Assembly (NCBI GenBank): GCA_964654945.1
Contig: CAZZLN010000017.1
Coordinates: 1-29,337, forward strand
Origin: HGM11788 sp964654945
Lineage (GTDB): Bacteria; Bacillota; Clostridia; Lachnospirales; CAG-274
Length of the DNA stretch: 29,337 nucleotides
Reading direction: 5' to 3'
Positions 8,695-15,887 of this stretch are shown piece by piece. Each line of letters opens with the position of its first letter. Within the stretch, counting starts at the first letter, position 1. Below the pieces are notes generated by a model that had not been told where the DNA came from, did no database searches, and saw only the letters and a program-made list of their open reading frames with translations. Position numbers and translations under genes: made by a program.

Positions 8695-10311
8695 TTATTC
8701 ATTAATAGTCACCGTCCTGCTTTCTCCGTCCCAATTAACCTCTGCTCCCAAGCTCTCGCTTATAAATCTTAAAGGAACCATAGTATTGCCGTTTATAAGC
8801 TTTGCGGGAACAGCCAGAGTAATTTCATTATTGTTTACCTTTGCCATTGTTTCATTTAATGTTAAATTTATTGTGGTATCATCTTTCACGGCTGTAATTG
8901 ACTTTGTTTCTCCATTCCACTCAACAGAAGCTCCCATTGCTTCAAATATGGCTCTCATAGGCACAAGAGTTGTGCCATTCTCTATAACAGGCGGTTGAGA
9001 AAACGCCAATTTTTGTTCATTCAAAATAACAGTAATATCACTCGTTGTCATTTCATCGCTAATACTTTCTTGTTTTTGATTTAATTTATTAATTTTTAAA
9101 TTACTGAAATCCCAATTATTCAAACCTGTCATATCCTTTACGGAATAAGTAGTTACAGGATTCTTTTTTATTTCTGATTCCAATTTTTTAAACACATCAA
9201 TATTTTCATTATATTTTCCTGCTAAATTTACATATATCCTTTTGCCATCAATAAATTTATCAATCAGACTTTGACTTATAGATATATAGTTAATACTATT
9301 TTGATAATCATTATAATCATTACTAAATAAATACACACTATTATTTTTGTTTAGTACAGAATAATCTCCTTCATTTTCAGTTTTAGAATTATGCTCAGAA
9401 TCTGCACTAAATAATATAAGATTTTCTGTACCATTGCAATTAATAGTATAGAAACTATAATTACCACCCTTAAATTCATCATATTCTTTTCCATTATACA
9501 TATATCCTCTGTTACCAAACATACTTAATGATATTATAGCACCCTCTTTAGAACCATCTTCTTTAATACGATTACCATAGTAATTAATTTCTCTTAAGAA
9601 CAAATATTCTTTATTATTTTCATCTTTTTTTATCATCTCAGCATTATCTGTCAAAATATTGCCATATTCATCAATATTATATATAAATAACTCAGGAATA
9701 CCCTCCCCATTAGCATCATATAAAAAATATCTTCCACTATTATATTTTTGAATAATATTTTTAAATTCATTTTTTATATCTAATTCAACGGTTTCAAATT
9801 TTTCATCATAAATAGACTTGTTTTTTTCATAATCTTGTATTAAATTTTCCAATCTGTTTGTACTATCTTCTAAATTTATATTTTTTACAGAATCAACATA
9901 TTTAGTTCTTAATCCTGAATCTTTAAAAAATTGTTCTGCATAAGAACCTTTTTCAAAACAATATAAATTATTTTTATCACTATATGTTTCAATATCCGAA
10001 ATATACGTAATGCTGTTTGGAATATAAATCTCTATCCCGTCTAAAATACCTGTCCAATTATGCCCTAGTCCACACACATCTATTGTTCCTATCTTACTTG
10101 GTATAATCACTTTTGCTTCTTGATATTTTATATAGTCTGTTATTTCAACTGTTTCATTTTCTTTCGCTGAATTCAACTCTAAACCTTCTATAATTCCTTC
10201 GTTGGTTATAGTCCAACCATCGGCTTCAAAACTCCAACCGCAGTCATCAGCATATATATTAACACTTGACATAATTAAACTAAAAATTAATAATAGCACT
10301 AATTTTTTCAT
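8695..10311 (-). CDS. Secreted protein with C-terminal copper-amine-oxidase-N domain (larger paralogue)
   Basis: 538 residues. Signal peptide MKKLVLLLIFSLIMSSVNIYA, then a short BspA-like/LRR-cap region (KVIIPSKIGTIDVCGLGHNWTG...IYIPNSITYISDI...FKDSGL), a coiled, Lys/Glu-rich segment (about 145-190), a central region of unknown fold with an FDANGEGIPELFI-like loop (YDANGEGIPELFIYNIDEYG), and the C-terminal copper amine oxidase N-like domain (about 420-538). The C-terminus is nearly identical to the neighbouring paralogue. Start: the GTG at 10320 lies inside the GAGGTG ribosome binding site, so the ATG at 10311 is preferred. It is 33 bases after the GLUG protein gene. Role unknown, probably wall-associated. 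Confidence 0.8.
   Translation of the reverse strand: MKKLVLLLIFSLIMSSVNIYADDCGWSFEADGWTITNEGIIEGLELNSAKENETVEITDYIKYQEAKVIIPSKIGTIDVCGLGHNWTGILDGIEIYIPNSITYISDIETYSDKNNLYCFEKGSYAEQFFKDSGLRTKYVDSVKNINLEDSTNRLENLIQDYEKNKSIYDEKFETVELDIKNEFKNIIQKYNSGRYFLYDANGEGIPELFIYNIDEYGNILTDNAEMIKKDENNKEYLFLREINYYGNRIKEDGSKEGAIISLSMFGNRGYMYNGKEYDEFKGGNYSFYTINCNGTENLILFSADSEHNSKTENEGDYSVLNKNNSVYLFSNDYNDYQNSINYISISQSLIDKFIDGKRIYVNLAGKYNENIDVFKKLESEIKKNPVTTYSVKDMTGLNNWDFSNLKINKLNQKQESISDEMTTSDITVILNEQKLAFSQPPVIENGTTLVPMRAIFEAMGASVEWNGETKSITAVKDDTTINLTLNETMAKVNNNEITLAVPAKLINGNTMVPLRFISESLGAEVNWDGESRTVTINE
8711..8785 (-). repeat. 75-bp perfect repeat, copy 2
   Basis: Identical to 7625-7699; see copy 1. Sequence similarity falls off sharply on the upstream side even though the encoded domain remains homologous. 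Confidence 0.9.
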
Positions 10312-10344
10312 TTTAAACACCTCGTTATTTAATTTATTTTTACA

Positions 10345-13300
10345 TTAATCCTGACCTGCAAAGAATTTATTTAATCTGAGCAAGTCGCTCCTGTTAATGT
10401 TTCCGTCGCCTGTAACATCAGTAGCCTCAGTATTTATATCAACATCTATTCCTGCAAAATATTTATTTAGCCTTAAAAGGTCGGTTCTGTCCACAGTACC
10501 GTCACCTGTTATGTCACCTATTAAAATATCCTCAGCATCTGAATTGTCCTCTACAAATTTAGCAGTTAAACTAATATCCTCTGTTGCAGTAAAATTATAG
10601 AATAAATTTGTACTCAGCAAAGTATCATCATTATACCAGCCTGCAAATTTATAACCATCATTCGGAACAGCCTTTAAGTTTACACCGTCACCTTTTACAT
10701 ATTCGCCCGCATTATAGACAGTTCCGTTTTCAGACGCAGCCACTGAAATATTAACCCCTGCTTCGCTTGATGAAACTATATATTCATCATCAATTCTGTC
10801 GCCATCTGCTGTATAAACAGTCATATTTTCAATCTCAGAAGATATGGCTGATGTAATAAACTCATCATCTATATCAAGGGGAATATTATAAAAATTCTGT
10901 CTGCCTACAACAGTATTGTCAATATAATCCTCAACGGTAATATTAAGTAAGCCATAATCCGTTGCAATAATTTTAAAGCTGACCTCTATTCCGTTTGAAG
11001 TATAAATCTCCTTAATATCTCCTGTCTTTTTAAGCATAATATCACTTGAATTACAAGTAATTTCGTCACCTATTATTGAACCGATTTCTGTGCCGTTTTC
11101 ATCATAGACAATAACATCAACAGGACATTTCAAAGATGTTATTTTATCCCATAGGCTTGGTTCGGGAGTATCTGCAATGTAATTTGTAGCCGCATTTATC
11201 AGTTTGGCTCTGCAATTTCTTAAATTGCTGTAAGCCTTTTTTGTTATAGTTGTAGAAATCTTGCTTGTTTCACTTGTACTTAAATTTGTTAACGCCTTTA
11301 TTTCATCATAGACAGACGCATAATCGCTCATATCTGTTTTGCTTATCTTGTCTACCTGCTTGCATACATTTTTGCAATCGCTTACAAATGACACCACTTC
11401 GCCAAGTCCCAAATTATTTAGCTGCGGTGCATATTTATCAATTATTTTGGTAAATTTTGATTTTATATATTTATCAATGCCCACGCTCTGCACAAAATAG
11501 TCAATTGTCGCATTAAGAGCTTCATTTAATGCGTTGACTTCCATCTGATTAATCTGGTTGAGGTAGTCAGACATTATCTGTGCCATTTCTGTTGCATTAG
11601 TAGTAAATCCAACAGTAACAGGCGTTGAAACCTTATTCTTTTGCGTATAAGTAAGCATACCAAAATTTGCGCCGTTAAAGCCAATAACATTTACTTTGAT
11701 TTTGTACATGCCATAATCATACTCTCGTTCCTCGGAAGCAAAAGCTTTTGTAATCTGCTTTATTACCGAAGTTGAAACAGTTATTTCATCTTTACTCATA
11801 TCTATTTTATCAAAAGCTGTTTTAGAGAAAGACATATCCTTTATTGTTTCATATATAGCGTGATAACAAGCCTCCTGAGCAGCCGCAGGTACAGATACCA
11901 TGCCGGCAATTCTTGTTTTCATAGATTGATAAATATCGTCGTCTGAAACCTCGCTAACCTGTTTATTTTCCATTGCCTTTACAAGGTTTTGTTCATACAC
12001 ATACAGAGCAGTCTCATATTCATCAATTGCAGATTTAAGCTGTTCCTCTACGGTTTTACCCGAATTGGAAGCAGGCTTACTGCTCACACCGTATGTAGGA
12101 GAATTTGTTGCAGTTGTTGAGTTTCCTTCATTAACAACCACAAGACAGCTTGCGCTTGCTCCCTTTGAATTTGTAACGGTTATAACACTTGTGCCCACAG
12201 ACTTGCAATTCAAATCACAGAATAAGCAGTCAGAAGTAACTCCGCTTATGCCTAATCTGGGTGAAACAATTTCAGCAACGTCAGTATTGCTGCTTGTCCA
12301 TACAATGTCACTCCAGTCATTTGTATGAGGTGTTAGAGTTGCTATAAGACAATCAGTTAAACCTGTTTCAGTACCTACGCTGTAAGTCTTTGTTGATGGC
12401 AATTCAAATCTTGAATTATCGGAACCAACTACCGATATATTTCCAACATATTCAATCTGTCCATTACCAACAGCAGAGTTAGCATTTTTAAAACTAATGC
12501 TGCCCCCTAAAACTATTATAACGCTATTCCTACAACTACCAACAATACCTCCGATATGGCTTGATGTATATATTCCAGTTAGTCTGCCTAAAGAATAACA
12601 ATCTTCTATGATTGTTCTTAAACTTCCCTCAGGTGCATCATAGCTATAATTGTTTCCTATAAGACCACCAACGCATGAACCTTCTATATTTGCTAAAGAA
12701 TGCGAATTAACTATTCTGTATTGATGATCTCCGCTACCACTCATTAAATATCCAATTAATCCGCCAGCTGCTGTACTGGATTTTACATTTCCTTCACTAT
12801 ATGAATTTATGACTAAAACATCTGCTGTATATCCAACTATTCCGCCAGCACTTTCAGAATTCCCTTTTGATTCAACATATGCATTAACATAACTATTATT
12901 AATCTCATTGTCATAACCTGAAAGCCTACCTACTATTCCACCTACCTCCCCAAAGCGATTAGCCCCATGGCTAGTTCCAACTATACTTCCAAAAGACGCA
13001 GTATTAATTATTTGACCATTAATATAGCCACAAATGCCTCCTACATATACATTTTGACTTCCTATAGCACTAATACTGCCACTAAAATATGAATTACTTA
13101 TATTCCTGCTACCTTCGCCAAAAATGCCACCACTAGCATATCCAATTAATCCTCCTGATGCATTTGTTGCCATACCTCCAGTTCCTACCGTTATAGTTGT
13201 TATAATTGATGTTGAACAGCTTTTATTTATATAAATATTTCCTGCATAACCAACTAATCCTCCACTGTATGTACTGTTAGAACCATTATTATTAATTTCT

Positions 13301-14046
13301 ACATTTGAACAACTATCTTCTATATTTATGTTTTCTGCATAACCAACAAAACCACCTGCATATGTTCCTGAATTTATTTCTCCTGAAATACTACAGTTTT
13401 GGATGATTGCTGTGCCTGCCCTAGAAACAATTCCCCCTGAATATGCCTGTGAATTTATTTCTCTAATTTGTAAATTTAGATTTTTAATGTGTAATGTGTT
13501 TTTTGTATAATTAGAACAAATTAATCCACTATAAGCATTATCAACATTAGGCTGATATAGATTAAAAATCGTATACCCTTGTCCATCTAATTCCAAGTCA
13601 TTATCAATAAAAATAGTTTCCCATTCGCCATTATTATATGTGCTTAAATCAATATCACATCCTAAAATATAGTTTCCTGATTTTATGTTTGCTAATTCTT
13701 CAGCACTTGTAATGACAATAGCACTTTCTGAAACATTTGAGATATCAGATATAAATCCCGTCTCTTGAACAATTGGCATATCAGTAACAGCATTTATAAA
13801 ATTGAATTCAGTAACAAAATCCTTATTGGCATATGTTATTTCTTCAGTATCAGCATAGTTTAAAATCTGTACTGAATCTTCTCCTGTTGGTTCTGTAATT
13901 TCAACAGTCAAGCTCTCACCGCTTACAACCTCATCATTTACAACAACTTCATCATCAACACTTAGCTCCCCTGCAAATGTTAAATTCATGCTTGACATTA
14001 TCATAACCAATGTTAAGCCAAAGCCTGCAAATTTTTTTAATTTCAT
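10345..14046 (-). CDS. Large GLUG-repeat adhesin-like protein with C-terminal dockerin
   Basis: 1233 residues, first gene of the operon. Signal peptide (residues 1-25, cleavage after TFA); an acidic segment; from about residue 110 to 545 a right-handed beta-helix-like array of GLUG-type repeats (AGGFVGYA, SGGLVGYAG, AGGIVGYTA, VGGLIGN, IGGIVGS) preceded by YILGCDIDLS; a Big_2-like domain (DIVWTSSNTDVAEI...GTSVITVTN, about 560-645); a long mostly helical region (about 670-1010); an InlB-like repeat (AASENGTVYNAGEYVKGDGVNLKAVPNDGYKFAGWYND); and a type-I dockerin with two calcium loops (GDITGDGTVDRTD, DVTGDGNINRSD). Ribosome binding site AAGGAGTGATAAG then ATG. GLUG proteins are typically surface adhesins, and the dockerin should tether it to a cohesin such as those encoded at 1-641 and 664-3607. 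Transcribed from the switchable promoter at 14217-14245. Confidence 0.9.
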   Translation of the reverse strand: MKLKKFAGFGLTLVMIMSSMNLTFAGELSVDDEVVVNDEVVSGESLTVEITEPTGEDSVQILNYADTEEITYANKDFVTEFNFINAVTDMPIVQETGFISDISNVSESAIVITSAEELANIKSGNYILGCDIDLSTYNNGEWETIFIDNDLELDGQGYTIFNLYQPNVDNAYSGLICSNYTKNTLHIKNLNLQIREINSQAYSGGIVSRAGTAIIQNCSISGEINSGTYAGGFVGYAENINIEDSCSNVEINNNGSNSTYSGGLVGYAGNIYINKSCSTSIITTITVGTGGMATNASGGLIGYASGGIFGEGSRNISNSYFSGSISAIGSQNVYVGGICGYINGQIINTASFGSIVGTSHGANRFGEVGGIVGRLSGYDNEINNSYVNAYVESKGNSESAGGIVGYTADVLVINSYSEGNVKSSTAAGGLIGYLMSGSGDHQYRIVNSHSLANIEGSCVGGLIGNNYSYDAPEGSLRTIIEDCYSLGRLTGIYTSSHIGGIVGSCRNSVIIVLGGSISFKNANSAVGNGQIEYVGNISVVGSDNSRFELPSTKTYSVGTETGLTDCLIATLTPHTNDWSDIVWTSSNTDVAEIVSPRLGISGVTSDCLFCDLNCKSVGTSVITVTNSKGASASCLVVVNEGNSTTATNSPTYGVSSKPASNSGKTVEEQLKSAIDEYETALYVYEQNLVKAMENKQVSEVSDDDIYQSMKTRIAGMVSVPAAAQEACYHAIYETIKDMSFSKTAFDKIDMSKDEITVSTSVIKQITKAFASEEREYDYGMYKIKVNVIGFNGANFGMLTYTQKNKVSTPVTVGFTTNATEMAQIMSDYLNQINQMEVNALNEALNATIDYFVQSVGIDKYIKSKFTKIIDKYAPQLNNLGLGEVVSFVSDCKNVCKQVDKISKTDMSDYASVYDEIKALTNLSTSETSKISTTITKKAYSNLRNCRAKLINAATNYIADTPEPSLWDKITSLKCPVDVIVYDENGTEIGSIIGDEITCNSSDIMLKKTGDIKEIYTSNGIEVSFKIIATDYGLLNITVEDYIDNTVVGRQNFYNIPLDIDDEFITSAISSEIENMTVYTADGDRIDDEYIVSSSEAGVNISVAASENGTVYNAGEYVKGDGVNLKAVPNDGYKFAGWYNDDTLLSTNLFYNFTATEDISLTAKFVEDNSDAEDILIGDITGDGTVDRTDLLRLNKYFAGIDVDINTEATDVTGDGNINRSDLLRLNKFFAGQD

Positions 14047-14163
14047 CTTATCACTCCTTAAAATATTAATTTTTATTTCTAAATCATTGTTGAAATTTTC
14101 CGCAATTACATTAATTTTATCAAATGCAGCTCAGTTTTACACCATACAAACAACTGCTTTTTA

Positions 14164-14181
14164 CTACTAAAGTATACTTTT
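14164..14181. repeat. Inverted repeat left of the invertible promoter
   Basis: Reads CTACTAAAGTATACTTTT. The reverse complement of 14286-14303 reads TTACTAAGGTATACTTTT, so 16 of 18 positions match in inverted orientation. The core GTATAC is itself palindromic, as expected of a serine-recombinase crossover site. Confidence 0.75.
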
Positions 14182-14292
14182 TTAACAATAGTATAATTTC
14201 ATAAATTTACATAAATATCTTAGCATTTTTTTGTACAATTGTCAATAAAAAAACAACAAATTTCACCATATAAAAACACCTGCACAAAAGTA
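14175..14292. promoter_or_regulatory. Probable invertible promoter segment (phase switch)
   Basis: About 118 bases between the centres of two 18-bp inverted repeats. The only obvious element inside is a near-consensus sigma-A promoter facing the surface operon. The adjacent serine recombinase gene ends within the right repeat. Inversion is inferred from this arrangement; it was not observed. Confidence 0.7.
14217..14245 (-). promoter_or_regulatory. Sigma-A promoter of the surface operon
   Basis: On the minus strand: TTGACA (14240-14245), exactly 17 bases, TAAGAT (14217-14222), with TGC directly before the -10 (extended -10). Transcription would start near 14210 and cross the left inverted repeat into the GLUG gene, leaving a leader of about 165 bases. 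Confidence 0.85.
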
Positions 14293-14303
14293 TACCTTAG
14301 TAA
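14286..14303. repeat. Inverted repeat right of the invertible promoter
   Basis: Reads AAAAGTATACCTTAGTAA. It contains the TAA stop codon of the recombinase gene (14297-14299), so the last codons of that gene and the crossover site overlap. Confidence 0.75.
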
Positions 14304-14905
14304 CAATTTTTATCATATTTTTTCAATTCTTTTATTATTCTATAGTATGTTGTCTGGCAAGCTCCAATAAGCTGCATTGCTTCTTTTTGTGTTATTTCCT
14401 TTCTTTTGAATTTTTCGTATATTTCAATATAGCTTTCAGGATTATACCGTTTTGGTCTGCCGAATTTGACACCTTTTGCCTTTGCCGCTGCAATGCCCTC
14501 TGCCTGTCTTTGTCTTATATTAATTCTTTCATTTTCAGCAACATAAGATAATAACTGCAAAACCAAATCGCTTATAAGAGTACCCAACAAATCCTTATTT
14601 TTTGTAGTATCGAGTATAGGCATATCCAGCACCACAATATCAACATTTTTAATTTTTGTAAGTATTCTCCACTGTTCAATAATTTCATTATAATTTCTTC
14701 CGAGTCTGTCTATGCTTTTTATGACAAGAACATCATTTTGTTTTAATTTTTTTATTAACCTTTTATAATTTTTCCTGTTAAAATCCTTTCCGCTTTGTTT
14801 ATCTATAAAAATTCTATTTTTATTAATACCGTAATTTTCCATAGAAATCATCTGTCTGTCTTCATTTTGTTCTCTTGTTGAAACCCTTACATATCCGTAA
14901 ATCAT
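14297..14905 (-). CDS. Serine recombinase, Pin/Hin invertase-type
   Basis: 202 residues, the usual size of small serine recombinases of the resolvase/invertase family. Catalytic domain at residues 1-about 140: YGYVRVSTREQN with nucleophile Ser9 and Arg7, then IKSIDRLGRNYNEI with the conserved Arg pair. Next comes the long E-helix and arm (NERINIRQRQAEGIAAAKAKGVKFGRPK) and a C-terminal helix-turn-helix (ITQKEAMQLIGACQTTYYRIIKEL). Such enzymes invert or excise DNA between short dyad sites through Ser-linked double-strand exchange. The immediate neighbour is the pair of 18-bp inverted repeats enclosing the surface operon promoter, so inversion of that segment is its most likely job. Start has AAGGAGGATTAATA directly upstream. 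A 46-bp palindrome lies between this site and the upstream region and may regulate it. A role as Tn resolvase is possible, but no transposase is adjacent. Confidence 0.9.
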   Translation of the reverse strand: MIYGYVRVSTREQNEDRQMISMENYGINKNRIFIDKQSGKDFNRKNYKRLIKKLKQNDVLVIKSIDRLGRNYNEIIEQWRILTKIKNVDIVVLDMPILDTTKNKDLLGTLISDLVLQLLSYVAENERINIRQRQAEGIAAAKAKGVKFGRPKRYNPESYIEIYEKFKRKEITQKEAMQLIGACQTTYYRIIKELKKYDKNCY

Positions 14906-14923
14906 TATTAATCCTCCTTAAAT

Positions 14924-14969
14924 AAAAAAAGTGTAGATACTAAATAATTTTAGCATTTACACTTTTTTT
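14924..14969. promoter_or_regulatory. 46-bp palindrome upstream of the recombinase gene
   Basis: Arms 14924-14944 and 14949-14969 are complementary at 19 of 21 positions around a TAAT loop, with poly-A on the left and poly-T on the right. It could be a bidirectional intrinsic terminator (for comF), an operator of the recombinase, or both. The inner half-site TACTAAA also occurs in the inverted repeats of the promoter switch. Confidence 0.6.
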
Positions 14970-15015
14970 TATAATTATAGTCAAGGATATTTGTATTCAG
15001 CTAAAGCTGTGTACT

Positions 15016-15090
15016 TCATAAGTGTTGCTGCCCCATATAGAAGCGGAAACTTCCTTTCTTGGTTAAATTTATAATTTCAACCTGATCCAT
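15016..15090 (-). CDS. Tiny ORF directly after comF, possibly a gene remnant
   Basis: 24 codons starting one base after the comF stop (TAATATG). It begins MDQVEIINLTKKGSFRF. After its TGA another frame continues with YGAATLMKYTALAEYKYP to 14979, so this may be a short gene broken by a frameshift. No family recognised. The start is plausible by translational coupling only. Confidence 0.3.
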   Translation of the reverse strand: MDQVEIINLTKKGSFRFYMGQQHL

Positions 15091-15091
15091 A

Positions 15092-15826
15092 TTATCTATT
15101 CAATTTATTTACACAGGCTATAGCAGCAAAATCCACTCTGTCTGCTCCTGCCTTTTTAAGTATTCTTGAACATTCATTAATAGTGTGTCCTGTAGTCAAA
15201 ATATCATCAACTATAAGTATTTTTCTATCCTTAATATTATAACAGCATTTAAAAGCATTTTTTATATTAATTTCTCTTTCTTTTTCGGAAAGCGTGCTTT
15301 GCTGCTTTGTATTTCTTATTTTTTTAACAGCCCTGACATATGGAATATTCAGGCTTTTTGAAAGCTTTTTTGCTATAAGCTCTGTCTGGTTATATCCTCT
15401 TATTCTTTCTTTACTTTTATAAAGAGGCACACAGGTTATGTAATCATAAATACTTTCATATTTACCGTCGGTTTTCAACTTAATATATTCAGCCATAACA
15501 TCTGCAAAATATTCAGAATATGACTTTTTATTGTTAAACTTATATCTTATAATACAATCTCTAATATTCCCGGCATATTCAAAAAGAACATATCCATTGT
15601 CATAAAACGCATTATTATTGCACATAGCACAGTTACCTTTATGCTCAATAATTCTTCCGCATTTTTCACATTTATCAAATTTGCCGTCTATAATTTCAAA
15701 TTTATCAATGCAGGAATTGCAAAACCATTTATTATCTGAATTTATATTAAGCATTTTGTTACAATATAAACATTTTGATGGGTATAATGACTGTATTAAT
15801 TTGTCGATTAATATTTTAAAGCTCAT
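15092..15826 (-). CDS. comF: ComF family phosphoribosyltransferase-like protein
   Basis: 244 residues, normal family length. The N-terminal zinc-binding region carries paired cysteines (SKCLYCNKML, WFCNSCIDKF, FDKCEKCGRI, NCAMCNN). The C-terminal phosphoribosyltransferase-like domain has the PRPP-binding signature ILIVDDILTTGHT and the typical RGYNQTELIAKKLSK segment. ComF proteins are needed for uptake and processing of transforming DNA in competent bacteria, although the gene is conserved in many species not known to be competent. Start follows AGAGGTTTTT. It lies downstream of glyA, separated from it by an intrinsic terminator, so expression probably depends on readthrough or on a weak local promoter. 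Confidence 0.9.
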   Translation of the reverse strand: MSFKILIDKLIQSLYPSKCLYCNKMLNINSDNKWFCNSCIDKFEIIDGKFDKCEKCGRIIEHKGNCAMCNNNAFYDNGYVLFEYAGNIRDCIIRYKFNNKKSYSEYFADVMAEYIKLKTDGKYESIYDYITCVPLYKSKERIRGYNQTELIAKKLSKSLNIPYVRAVKKIRNTKQQSTLSEKEREINIKNAFKCCYNIKDRKILIVDDILTTGHTINECSRILKKAGADRVDFAAIACVNKLNR

Positions 15827-15837
15827 AAAAACCTCTT

Positions 15838-15870
15838 AAAAAAACAGACTGCCGCAAAAATGCAGCAGTC
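15838..15870 (-). terminator. Intrinsic terminator after glyA
   Basis: Minus strand: GACTGCTGCA, TTTT loop, TGCGGCAGTC (one wobble), then TGTTTTTTT. It sits 18 bases after the glyA stop and directly before the comF ribosome binding site. Confidence 0.85.
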
Positions 15871-15887
15871 AAATTTATATTAGTATA

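Noticed and set aside
12065..12328. Plus-strand frame within the GLUG gene
   Set aside because: A shadow of the large minus-strand gene, without start signals. The same holds for other plus-strand frames inside glyA, pdxS, the kinase and the MATE gene.
1..14046. Prophage or lysis cassette (because of the Amidase_5 and M15 hydrolases)
   Set aside because: No phage structural, packaging or holin genes; the hydrolases carry signal peptides and surface modules and sit among adhesins.
14169..14307. The GTATAC repeats read as direct repeats (resolution or excision sites)
   Set aside because: They also align directly at 18 of 21 positions because of the palindromic core, but the inverted alignment extends with higher identity (16 of 18) and better fits the promoter between them. 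Excision cannot be fully excluded.
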